Shown here: positions 1 to 7,481 of the stretch, one piece after another
How positions within the stretch are numbered: the first letter of the stretch is position 1
Layout of the letters: every line of letters starts with the position of its first letter
From: CAZEAN01 sp964510225
GTDB lineage: Bacteria; Planctomycetota; Planctomycetia; Isosphaerales; Isosphaeraceae
NCBI GenBank assembly: GCA_964510225.1
Contig: CAZEAN010000095.1
Span: forward strand, 1 to 21,894
Length of the DNA: 21,894 bases
Direction of reading: 5' to 3'
Position numbers and translations under genes: made by a program
Notes under the pieces: generated by a model
Database searches by the model: none
Seen by the model: the letters and a program-made list of their open reading frames with translations, nothing else
What the model was told of the DNA's origin: nothing

Positions 1-1
1 T

Positions 2-120
2 ACTCAAGTGAGTGATTTGAGTCCGTTGTCGGACTTGAGCCAACTCCAATCGCTCGATTGCAGTGAGACTCAAGTGAGTGATTTGAGTCCGTTGTCGGAC
101 TTGAGCCAACTCCAATCGCT
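2..120 (+). repeat. Tandem 66-bp LRR-coding repeat, near-identical copies
   Basis: Positions 2-54 and 68-120 are identical in DNA, giving a 66-bp period that encodes 22-residue LRR units (TQVSDLSPLSDLSQLQSL core). A third, divergent unit follows. Identity at synonymous sites points to recent duplication or conversion. The array probably continues upstream of the window. Confidence 0.9.
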
Positions 121-2434
121 CTATTGCTGGAATACTCAGGTGGAGGATATCCCGGACGAGGTTGTCTGGTTGGATTCATTGCGTGAACTGACACTCTGGA
201 GCACCAAGATCAGGGAGATCCCGGCGGAAGTCTTGTCACAGGTATCTTCTTCAGATTGCCTTGGAAGCCTGAGGGCGCATCTCAAGGACTTGGCCGCGGG
301 GGCGGAACGACTTGCCGATGTAAAGTTGCTCGTGCTTGGCAATGGGAGGATTGGCAAAACACAGATTTGTCGACGGTTACGCGGTGAGCGGTTCAACCCC
401 ACCGTAGACAGCACGCACGGCATTGTGGTGACCTCCACCGCTCTCGATGTCCCGATGAGTTCGAGTGACAACAGCGCGGAGAACTCCTCGACAACGGAAC
501 AGTCCAAACTGCACCTCTGGGACTTCGGTGGGCAGGATCTGTACCACGGCACCCATGCCCTGTTCATGAAAACACGCTCCCTCTTCCTCCTCGTCTGGAC
601 GCCGGAGTCTGAGAATGAAGAGACCCACGACTACGAGGGGATGACGTTCCAGAACTTCCCACTCCCCTATTGGCTGGAGTATGTCCGGCATCTCAGCGGT
701 GTCGACAGCCCCGTGATCATCGTCCAGAACCAGTGCGAATCTCCTGAAGATGAGGAAGTGCGTGCCCCGGTTGATCCCGAGACCCTGAAGTCGTTCCGTT
801 TGCGCAGGGAGATCCACTACAGTGCGCTGAACAACCGCAACCGGGACCTCCTTGATGGCACCCTTCGGGATGCAATTCAATGGCTCTGGGAGAAACGAGG
901 GCGAGCGCGGATCGGCAAGGGGCGGCTCAAGGTCAAAGAGAAGCTGGAGGAACTGCGCAACAAAGACGCCCCTCGTCCCGATGCCGAAAAGAAGCACCGT
1001 ACCCTCAGCCAAAAGCAGTTCCGCCGGATCTGTGATCAGGCCAAGAACGTTTCCAACCCCGACGCCCTGCTCGATTACCTCCATGCCACCGGTGTCGTCT
1101 TTTACAACCGAGGACTGTTCGACGACCGAATCGTGCTCGACCAAGCCTGGGCGTTAGAGGCCGTTTACGCTGTCTTTCACCGCAAGCACTGCTACACGCA
1201 GATCCGTCAGTCAAAGGGCCGGTTTACGCGGTCACTCCTTCAAGGTCTGGTTTGGGGTAAGTACAGTGTCAAGGAACAAGAGCTGTTCCTGGGCATGATG
1301 GAGTCGTGTGGAATCTGCTTCGTGTACCGGAAGGCCGACCGAGAAGCCGATGTTGAGGCCGAGTATATTGCCCCCGAGTTGCTCCCCGACCGTGACCAAC
1401 TGCCCGGTTGGGTTGAGGCCGGTTGGAATGCCGCCAAGGCCGGCGCGGAACGGGTCTTCCACCTGCCTTTCCTTCATCCGGGAATCATCCGAGGGATCAT
1501 CAGTGAAATCGGCCAAATGGCCGGCGACGACGCCCAGTATTGGCACTCCGGCGTCTACCTCTTCGAAACGACGACGCAGAGCTATGCCCTCATCGAACAA
1601 GCGTTGACGCCCGATCGGACCACCTACGGCGGCACCATTACTCTCGCCACACGTGGTGGGCAGTCAACCGATCTGCTCGAACGGCTTCACGAGATCATTG
1701 AATGGACCATTAATCGGTATGGGTGCCGCGATTGGACCGTCAGCGAGCCGGACCGCCCTGCCTTGCCTGCCGCAACACCGCGCCGGGCCGTTGTTGAGGA
1801 GGATCTCGGCCTGGAACGGGCCCCGAAAGTTCAGACGGCCCCCCTGCCACCCACCGATCACCCCAGCGATCCCAAGTATTACCTCTCCTACGCCCAGAAC
1901 GACGCCAGCATCGCCGTTGCCGACCGACTCTGTCAGTACGCCGAAGAAGAGCTTCAGATCAAAATTTACCGTGATGTCGTCGACAACAACCTCGGCGGCA
2001 GCATCGATCTGTTCATGCGCCAACTCGCTACCGGTAAACGGATCTTCATTATTCTGAGCGATCGATACCTGAAGTCGCCCTACTGCATGTTCGAACTCTT
2101 CGAGATCTGGCGTCAGTGTAAATCGAATCTGGAGGCAATGCGGCAGCGGATCCGGGTCTACAGTCTGGAAGATGCGGTGATTAAGACGATTGAAGATCGT
2201 GTCCTGCACGCCGTGCATTGGAAGGAACAATTCAAGCGAGTCGACACACTGGTTAAGGAGCACGGTGCCGAACTCTTGGGTGAGGTCGACTTTGGTCGGT
2301 ACAAATTGATGCTCGACTTTGCGCAACGGGTTGGGGATATTCTTCAGAAAATCGCCGACACCCTTCATCCCCACGACGTCGACCCTGATGCCTTCGACAA
2401 GCTCATTGAGTACGGCTTCAGCGATCTCTCGTAG
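2..2434 (+). CDS. Roco-type GTPase with LRR, Roc, COR and C-terminal TIR domains (5' partial)
   Basis: The frame is open from the window edge, so the true N-terminus lies upstream; residues here count from the GTG at 8. Residues 1-70 are 22-residue leucine-rich repeats. The Roc GTPase follows, with P-loop GNGRIGKT (111-118), switch II WDFGGQ (171-176) and NQCE (241-244) in place of NKxD. A COR-like helical region spans roughly 320-560. A proline-rich linker leads to a TIR domain from about 622, with the conserved Glu696 in the CMFELFEIW helix, the catalytic position in NAD-cleaving TIR domains. By family knowledge, LRRs sense a ligand or partner, Roc-COR is a GTP-dependent dimerising switch, and TIR is the effector. 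NADase or signalling activity in a defence or regulated-death pathway is inference. Domain assignment is firm; the biological role is open. Confidence 0.9.
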   Translation, partial: TQVSDLSPLSDLSQLQSLDCSETQVSDLSPLSDLSQLQSLYCWNTQVEDIPDEVVWLDSLRELTLWSTKIREIPAEVLSQVSSSDCLGSLRAHLKDLAAGAERLADVKLLVLGNGRIGKTQICRRLRGERFNPTVDSTHGIVVTSTALDVPMSSSDNSAENSSTTEQSKLHLWDFGGQDLYHGTHALFMKTRSLFLLVWTPESENEETHDYEGMTFQNFPLPYWLEYVRHLSGVDSPVIIVQNQCESPEDEEVRAPVDPETLKSFRLRREIHYSALNNRNRDLLDGTLRDAIQWLWEKRGRARIGKGRLKVKEKLEELRNKDAPRPDAEKKHRTLSQKQFRRICDQAKNVSNPDALLDYLHATGVVFYNRGLFDDRIVLDQAWALEAVYAVFHRKHCYTQIRQSKGRFTRSLLQGLVWGKYSVKEQELFLGMMESCGICFVYRKADREADVEAEYIAPELLPDRDQLPGWVEAGWNAAKAGAERVFHLPFLHPGIIRGIISEIGQMAGDDAQYWHSGVYLFETTTQSYALIEQALTPDRTTYGGTITLATRGGQSTDLLERLHEIIEWTINRYGCRDWTVSEPDRPALPAATPRRAVVEEDLGLERAPKVQTAPLPPTDHPSDPKYYLSYAQNDASIAVADRLCQYAEEELQIKIYRDVVDNNLGGSIDLFMRQLATGKRIFIILSDRYLKSPYCMFELFEIWRQCKSNLEAMRQRIRVYSLEDAVIKTIEDRVLHAVHWKEQFKRVDTLVKEHGAELLGEVDFGRYKLMLDFAQRVGDILQKIADTLHPHDVDPDAFDKLIEYGFSDLS

Positions 2435-2461
2435 TGTGGGTTTCGTTTCGCAGACCCACAC
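2434..2461 (+). terminator. Hairpin just after the Roco stop codon
   Basis: An 8-bp stem GTGTGGGT/ACCCACAC (2434-2441 with 2454-2461) begins at the last base of the stop codon and encloses a 12-nt loop. No U-tract follows, so it is at best a weak or factor-assisted terminator. Confidence 0.35.
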
Positions 2462-2529
2462 GACATTGACGCTTGGGCGGACGCTGTCCCCTACGTTATC
2501 GTCATCTGGGAGAGATGAGAGGTCCAACG

Positions 2530-2565
2530 AAAAAAGCCCCGAGCCAATCGCGATTGGCTCAGGGC
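2530..2565 (-). terminator. Intrinsic terminator of the PEP-CTERM gene
   Basis: Read on the minus strand, a GC-rich hairpin (2536-2565) with a perfect 8-bp inner stem around a CGCG tetraloop and an outer GCCC/GGGC stem is followed at once by six T residues (2530-2535). It lies about 110 bp downstream of the PEP-CTERM stop codon. On the plus strand there is no T-run after the hairpin, so it acts in one direction. Confidence 0.75.
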
Positions 2566-2674
2566 AGGCTGTAACCGAGTTCGACGGCTCGGGGTTCGGC
2601 GGCTCAGTCCAGCACGGGCGGTTTCCAGGAAGCTGAAGCAAGTGAGTCAGGCGTGAATTGCCTGTGTCTCATGC

Positions 2675-3412
2675 TCAGACGATCGGTCGTGCCAGAGCAC
2701 GGCGTCGGAGTCCGATGCCGCCGACCAGGGCGACCAAGAAGACGGCGATCGATGCCGGCTCTGGGATCTGGAAGGCTTCGATCCGACCTTGGATGCTTGT
2801 GCGTCCGCCGTTCGTCGAGAACGGTGCGATGTCGACCGGATCAAGCCCGGTGATGGTGGCAACAAAGTCGCCGACGCGGAAGCTCGGGAGGTTTTCCGTG
2901 TTCCAGGTCAAGGTCGCGTTCGACTGGTTCGAACCATTTACAGTGCCGTTGAGTACCCCTTCCAGCTTGACCGGGGTCTCATTGATGACCGGGACTTCTC
3001 CGTTAACCAAGGACACGTCGATGGTGAAGGTCACCGGGACGTTGTCGTAGGTGGTCATTCCCGAAGTACTGCCAGAAAGCACCTGAATTTCGCCGAGGCT
3101 GAAGTTCGAAGGGGCGATGAAGTCTTCCCCCGAAATCCCCCGGAAGCCAATCACATTCTCGCCATCCACACCGACGCTCAAGTCGAGGTCGCCAATCGTA
3201 TTGAAGCGAAACAGAGGCGCTCCAATCGCTTGGGCGGTGGCGAGAAGACTTTGTGCTGCAGGATCGACATCGGTCGGCGTCGGGAGGTCGACAGTGAGGT
3301 CGACGACGCTGTCCATGTCATCACCGAAGGCCGTTGTGCTGAAACTTACAACGCTGCAGGCCAGGGCCACACATGCCAACCGGAGCCCGGCCCAAACGTG
3401 GATCGTTCGCAT
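2675..3412 (-). CDS. PEP-CTERM sorting domain protein, exported
   Basis: This 245-residue protein starts at the ATG at 3412, chosen because AGGAGG lies 6 nt upstream; a longer in-frame start at 3460 lacks such a site. Residues 1-30 form a signal peptide (basic start, hydrophobic core, then AFG). The middle is a beta-rich secreted domain with no family I can name. The C-terminus carries PEP at about 217-219, a hydrophobic helix and the RRR cluster, the canonical PEP-CTERM anchor recognised by exosortase systems. The protein is therefore predicted to be exported and to reach the cell surface or extracellular matrix after processing. No exosortase gene is in the window. A strong terminator follows the gene, so it is probably transcribed alone. 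Its molecular function is unknown. Confidence 0.85.
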   Translation of the reverse strand: MRTIHVWAGLRLACVALACSVVSFSTTAFGDDMDSVVDLTVDLPTPTDVDPAAQSLLATAQAIGAPLFRFNTIGDLDLSVGVDGENVIGFRGISGEDFIAPSNFSLGEIQVLSGSTSGMTTYDNVPVTFTIDVSLVNGEVPVINETPVKLEGVLNGTVNGSNQSNATLTWNTENLPSFRVGDFVATITGLDPVDIAPFSTNGGRTSIQGRIEAFQIPEPASIAVFLVALVGGIGLRRRALARPIV

Positions 3413-4187
3413 CCATTCCCTCCTGATCAATCGATGAAGCACCTTGCGGGTGCCTAGCAAAGGACCGGGCCACCCCGCCTCGAATCCGACACGATGCGGT
3501 AATGAACCCCGGCTTCGGAATCGCGGACAACTCTCCCAAATTCCCGACGATCGATCGGCTCAATCGTAAGTCTCTCCGATCCGCTCGCCTCTCGTCAGAA
3601 CACGCCTGACGGTCCACGAACCCGCGCTCGGACCGGAGCGTCACCCGAAGTGAGGACGACCGGACCGTTTGGAGTCGCTACCGATGGGCCATCGGATCCC
3701 TAGAGACTAGAGAATTCAGTCTCTTCGGACCGATCAACTCAATCGGCATCCGTAGGCCGAGGACGGAGACGATCCAGACCGTAACACTCGGCAAGAAGCA
3801 CAACAGGAGGGGATAACATCAGGAGTGCTCAGCGGATCGAACTGCTTACCCACCATTGGCTTCCGTCCGGAAGTTTATGGGGCGGGTCGGCAGATCCGTT
3901 CCTTCGTCCATCGGATGGACTTCCGAAACCGACGGGGAAGATACTCCAGCTCGCTGGCCGTGTCTATCCGAAGTTTTCCAATTCTGATCGATTCTATTGA
4001 AGTCCGGTCCAGGCCGAGCCGATGATGCTGTCTTCGTTACCATCGGAAATCGCCTCTCCTGGCCGACAACGAGAGCCCAAGGATTCCATCGTGATGGTTT
4101 GGCGCCGATCACAAGGGCTATTTTGCGTAGACTTGACCGGGTCGAGAGCCGAGCCCTTGGACCCGATCGAGTCCGACTTCCCGATCA
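3413..4187. other. Long intergenic region, no gene recognised
   Basis: About 775 bp lie between two minus-strand genes. Short open frames on both strands have no recognisable protein features or convincing starts. The part nearest 3412 should hold the promoter of the PEP-CTERM gene, and the part nearest 4188 the 3' end of the surface-protein transcript. A weak 6-bp inverted repeat (4138-4143 with 4160-4165) lies just after that gene but has no T-run. No tRNA was recognised. Confidence 0.5.
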
Positions 4188-6827
4188 TCAACCAGCGACG
4201 GTAACGCCGCCTCGGAAACCGCCGTAGGCAATAAAACTGTAGAGGTTGAGGTCTGTAACTGCGTCGATCACGCGGACGTGCGCACCGCCGCCAGGCCCAG
4301 CGCCAGTGATGATCTCGTCCTTGCCGTCTCCGTTAATGTCCCGAGCGGCAACGTGGACGCCCCCCCGGAATCCACCGGCATAGGCGAAGAAGCTGTGGAT
4401 CACCAGGTTGTTGATCCCGCTGTAAACCTTAACGTGCGGTCCGCCGCCTGGTCCGGCACCAGTGATGATGTCGTCATAGCCATCGCCATTGACATCTCCC
4501 GCACTTACGTTGACGCCACCTGGGAAACCGCCGTTGTAAGCGAGGAAGCTTCGGATCACTTGATGGTCGACGCCACTGTAAACTTTGACGTGTGGTCCTC
4601 CACCCGGACCAGCGCCTGTGATAATGTCATCACGACCATCGCCATTGATGTCTCCGGATCCGACCTTCACGCCCCCGAAGAATCCGCCGGCATAGGCAAA
4701 GAAGCTCCGAAGCTCAGTTCCATCCTGGCCACTGATCACGCGGACGTGAGGACCGCCTGTTTCTCCGGCCCCGGTGATGATGTCATCAAACCCATCGCCG
4801 TCGATATCTCCCGAGGCAACATGAACCCCGCCCTTAAAACCGCCATTGTAGGCGAAGAAGCTGTAGAGTTCTGATCCATCGACTCCGCTAAAGACCTTCA
4901 CATGAGGCCCACCACCTGGTCCGGCCCCGGTGATAATGTCCGTCACCCCGTCCCCATTGACGTCACCAGTTGCGACGTTGACACCACCCTTGAAGCCACC
5001 ATTGTAGGCGAAAAAGCCCATTAAAGCCCGACCATCGGTCCCGCTGAAGGCGCGGACATGAGGACCGCCACCGGGACCCGCCCCGGTTACGAAGTCAGCC
5101 ACCCCATCACCATTAATGTCGCCTTCGGCGGTGGCGAGTCCTCCATTCAACGTGAGGGTGTAGCGACCGGTTTCGCTGAAGTCATTGTCACGGACCTGGA
5201 CAAGAAAGATGCCTGTCTCATTGAGTTGGACTTCGCGCGGTTGTCCCGCAAAGAAGCCGGTGATCCGCGCTCCAGAAGGAGCAAAGACATCAACAAAGGC
5301 ACTAAACCGATCTTGGACCGCAATGCTTGTTAGGGTGAGTTCGACTTCCTGCCCCGAGATGCCTCGGAAGATCCATTGATCCTTTTCGAGGCTGGAATCA
5401 ATCGTACCTTCGACCGTGTTTCCTGGGATCAGTGCTTGGGCATCGGGGCTTGCGGGTCTCAGACGTTCGAACCCGATTGTGTATCGTCCGGTCTCCGCGA
5501 AGTCGTTATCGCGGATTTGGACCATGTAGGTACCCGTCTCATCGAGCCGGAGCCGGCGATTGTCTTTGGCAAAGAATCCGGTCACTCTGCTTCCTGAAGG
5601 AGCATAAACGTCGACAAAAGCACTGTAGCGATCCTCTAGTGGTGTGCTTGTCGTGATCAGCTCGATCAGTTGGCCCTCAATTCCCTCGAAGGTCCACTGA
5701 TCCTTCTCGATGGTGGTTTCGATCTCTCCGGAGACGATTCCGCCTGGAATCAGTGACTCGGCATCGGGGCTGATCGGATTGATCAGCTCAAGCCCGATCG
5801 TGTAGTCTCCTGTCTCAACGAAGTTATTGTCACGGATTTGGACCATGTAAGTCCCCGATTCGTCGAGTCTAAGCTGTTTGTTATCAAGCCCAAAGAAGCC
5901 GTTGACACGTGATCCTGATGGAGCATAGAGATCAACGAAGGCGGAAAAGCCTGCCTCAAGCGGTGTGCTTGTGGTGATCAATTCGATCCGTTGTCCGGTG
6001 ATCCCTTCGAAAGTCCACTGATCTTTCTCGGTTATGGTTCCGATCTCTCCGGAGACGATTCCGCCTGGAATCAGTGACTCGGCATCGGGGCTGATCGGAT
6101 TGATCAGCTCAAGCCCGATCGTGTAGTCTCCTGTCTCAACGAAGTTGTTGTCACGGATTTGGAGGGTGTAGGTTCCTGACTCATCGAGTCGGAGTTGTCT
6201 GTCGTCTAGACTAAAGAAACCCGCGACCTTGGTTCCCGACGGAGCGAAGATCTCCGCAAAGGTTAGGAACCCATCCTCGAGCGGTGTGTTCGTGGTGATC
6301 AATTGGACGATCTGCCCAGGTTCTCCACGAAAGGTCCATTGATCCTTTTCAATGGTAGAATCGATGGTGCCAGAGACGATCCCGCCTGGAATGAGTGGGG
6401 TCGAATTTGGACTTCCGGGGCGGATCCTCTCGAGTCCGATCGTGTAGCTTCCTGTTTGGACCAGGTTGTTGTCACTGATCTGTAGCGTATATGTTCCTGT
6501 TTCATCGAGCCGGAGTTGCCGATTCTGCAAGGGGAAGAAGCCGTTGACCTTTGACCCTGACGGAGCGAAAACCTCGGCGAAGGCAAGGAATCCGTCTTCG
6601 AGCGGTGTGCTTGTCGTAATCAGTTCGACCAGGTCGCCATCGGAACCAGTAAATGTCCAGGTATCTACTTCCGACGATTCGTTGATCGAACCTGAGACGA
6701 TCTCGCCCGGGACGAGACTGGTGAGCAGGCTCCGTGCCTCCATCGATTCGAGTTGCGGAGTATGTCGGGAAGAGTTCCTTAGCGAATTCAAGGTCTTTCG
6801 GCGCTGTTTCCGCGAAGATCGTGACAT
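4188..6827 (-). CDS. Large surface or secreted protein: five 107-residue repeats plus six FG-GAP/VCBS-like repeats
   Basis: This 879-residue protein starts at the ATG at 6827, with GAGAGG 7 nt upstream; a longer frame from 6920 has no ribosome site. The basic N-terminus leads to LESMEARSLLTS (26-37), which resembles the planctomycete LEPR-XLL motif found at the start of many giant surface proteins. Five beta-rich units of 107 residues follow (about 38-565), each with a DxWTF core and a GTYTLQI/GxYTIGLE end as in bacterial pre-peptidase C-terminal-like domains. The rest (about 567-879) is six 52-residue FG-GAP-like units, each with a DxNGDGxxD calcium-binding loop and ITGAGPGGGPHV. Such beta-propeller units usually bind calcium and mediate surface adhesion. 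No enzyme domain is visible. An extracellular structural or adhesive role is inference. Confidence 0.85.
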   Translation of the reverse strand: MSRSSRKQRRKTLNSLRNSSRHTPQLESMEARSLLTSLVPGEIVSGSINESSEVDTWTFTGSDGDLVELITTSTPLEDGFLAFAEVFAPSGSKVNGFFPLQNRQLRLDETGTYTLQISDNNLVQTGSYTIGLERIRPGSPNSTPLIPGGIVSGTIDSTIEKDQWTFRGEPGQIVQLITTNTPLEDGFLTFAEIFAPSGTKVAGFFSLDDRQLRLDESGTYTLQIRDNNFVETGDYTIGLELINPISPDAESLIPGGIVSGEIGTITEKDQWTFEGITGQRIELITTSTPLEAGFSAFVDLYAPSGSRVNGFFGLDNKQLRLDESGTYMVQIRDNNFVETGDYTIGLELINPISPDAESLIPGGIVSGEIETTIEKDQWTFEGIEGQLIELITTSTPLEDRYSAFVDVYAPSGSRVTGFFAKDNRRLRLDETGTYMVQIRDNDFAETGRYTIGFERLRPASPDAQALIPGNTVEGTIDSSLEKDQWIFRGISGQEVELTLTSIAVQDRFSAFVDVFAPSGARITGFFAGQPREVQLNETGIFLVQVRDNDFSETGRYTLTLNGGLATAEGDINGDGVADFVTGAGPGGGPHVRAFSGTDGRALMGFFAYNGGFKGGVNVATGDVNGDGVTDIITGAGPGGGPHVKVFSGVDGSELYSFFAYNGGFKGGVHVASGDIDGDGFDDIITGAGETGGPHVRVISGQDGTELRSFFAYAGGFFGGVKVGSGDINGDGRDDIITGAGPGGGPHVKVYSGVDHQVIRSFLAYNGGFPGGVNVSAGDVNGDGYDDIITGAGPGGGPHVKVYSGINNLVIHSFFAYAGGFRGGVHVAARDINGDGKDEIITGAGPGGGAHVRVIDAVTDLNLYSFIAYGGFRGGVTVAG
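4191..5124 (-). repeat. Six tandem 156-bp FG-GAP/VCBS coding repeats
   Basis: Units of about 52 codons each encode GDxNGDGxxDIITGAGPGGGPHVxVxSG followed by an SFFAYxGGFxGGV segment. The last unit is more divergent and ends the protein. The acidic loops match calcium-binding FG-GAP repeats. Confidence 0.85.
5111..6716 (-). repeat. Five tandem 321-bp coding repeats
   Basis: Five units of 107 codons lie head to tail in the surface-protein gene. Two adjacent copies are identical over about 106 bp (5720-5825 against the same stretch shifted by 321), with one mismatch before identity resumes. Other copies differ at many sites, so that pair has been homogenised recently. Confidence 0.85.
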
Positions 6828-7239
6828 CCTGTAGCCTCTCTGGTTGATCAAACGAAAGCCCATGTTGTTCTCGATGTGGCCGACGAACTGGCCGATCTCT
6901 GTACTTTTGGCCAATTCCACCTACCGAGGATCACACTCTGGGGATTCTCTCTCGATCGAGGATCCCGCATTACTGAACGAGTCGTGACTAAGAAACTTGC
7001 AGTGCTACCCGGAATTCGAGTTCTTTGCCTGACCTCTAAGAGAATATCATTGAGTCTGTGCTCTTCAATAGTTGTTCAACAGAAGAGAGTTTCTCTCGAA
7101 TGAATCATTCTTTAGCAGCTCGGCCCCGCCCAAGGTCCTCTTTTCGTGCTTGACGCCGGGATCCTTAGGCAACTACCATCCTTCTGTGTTGCATCATCAT
7201 TGGAAGACTCCCGGCATTCGTTTCTCAGAGTCAAGACTT
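6828..7239. other. Divergent intergenic region between the surface-protein gene and the leuA leader
   Basis: No protein gene is recognised in these roughly 410 bp. Two small inverted repeats lie side by side: GAGAG-TTT-CTCTC around 7085-7097 and GAATGA-A-TCATTC at about 7098-7110. They could be operator half-sites or chance. A candidate leuA promoter follows. Confidence 0.4.
7150..7179 (+). promoter_or_regulatory. Candidate sigma-70-like promoter for the leuA leader
   Basis: TTGACG (7150-7155) and TACCAT (7174-7179) are 18 bp apart. The first matches the -35 consensus at five of six bases and the second the -10 consensus at four of six. It would place the RNA start near 7186, about 55 nt before the leader peptide. 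Found by inspection only. Confidence 0.3.
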
Positions 7240-7308
7240 ATGAGATCCGAGATCCTTGTAGCCCTACTTCTCAACAACCTACTACACCCCGGTGGGGTGG
7301 GATCTTAG
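7240..7308 (+). CDS. leuA leader peptide (leucine attenuation), 22 residues
   Basis: A 22-codon frame starts at the ATG at 7240 and ends with TAG at 7306-7308. Six of its codons are Leu, clustered as LLLNNLL at residues 9-15, together with one Ile and two Val. Three of the six Leu codons are CTA, an uncommon choice in GC-rich DNA, which fits a sensor of charged leucyl-tRNA. It lies 174 nt upstream of leuA and is followed by a strong hairpin. The ribosome site is weak (CAGAG about 8 nt upstream), which is a caution. By analogy with enterobacterial leuL, translation of the peptide rather than the product would matter. Recognised from codon content and position, not from sequence similarity to a known leader. 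Confidence 0.65.
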   Translation: MRSEILVALLLNNLLHPGGVGS

Positions 7309-7384
7309 GGCTCAACGTCGCGGAGTAGATTATCGAGACACGACGGAGCCCCGAGACTCACCAAGCCGGGTGGGTCTCGGGGCT
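7304..7384 (+). promoter_or_regulatory. leuA attenuator: terminator hairpin with competing antiterminator pairing
   Basis: The terminator has a 16-bp stem (7347-7362 with 7369-7384), one G-U pair and loop AAGCCG, followed by a weak pyrimidine run. A competing pairing joins 7304-7313 to 7346-7355 (nine of ten positions, including perfect GGGCTC/GAGCCC) and would consume the 5' arm. A ribosome finishing at the stop codon (7306-7308) would cover 7304-7313 and let the terminator form. One stalled on the Leu codons at 7264-7284 would leave the segment free. This geometry is that of ribosome-mediated attenuation. Confidence 0.6.
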
Positions 7385-7481
7385 TCTTGCATTTCGGGAA
7401 CGGAACGGCAAGATCGAGCAACTCACCCACCGGCCTCATCAATCCCCTTGTCGAACCGAATGAGAGAGGACGGGTACACCG

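Noticed and set aside
377..1144. Long minus-strand open frame (255 codons) opposite the Roco gene
   Set aside because: It is antisense to recognisable Roc/COR sequence and has no family motifs; GC-rich third positions open such frames by chance.
1664..2641. Minus-strand open frame of 325 codons opposite the TIR end of the Roco gene
   Set aside because: It is a mirror of a well-supported domain, and it runs through the terminator hairpin of the PEP-CTERM gene.
3825..4025. 66-codon plus-strand frame preceded by AGGAGG-like bases
   Set aside because: The AGGAGGGG is too far from the GTG and the nearer AGGA too close; the product has no recognisable features and the surrounding DNA looks non-coding.
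7085..7110. Adjacent small inverted repeats as a regulator binding site
   Set aside because: Arms are only 5-6 bp and no second copy was found in the window, so the evidence is too thin to call an operator.
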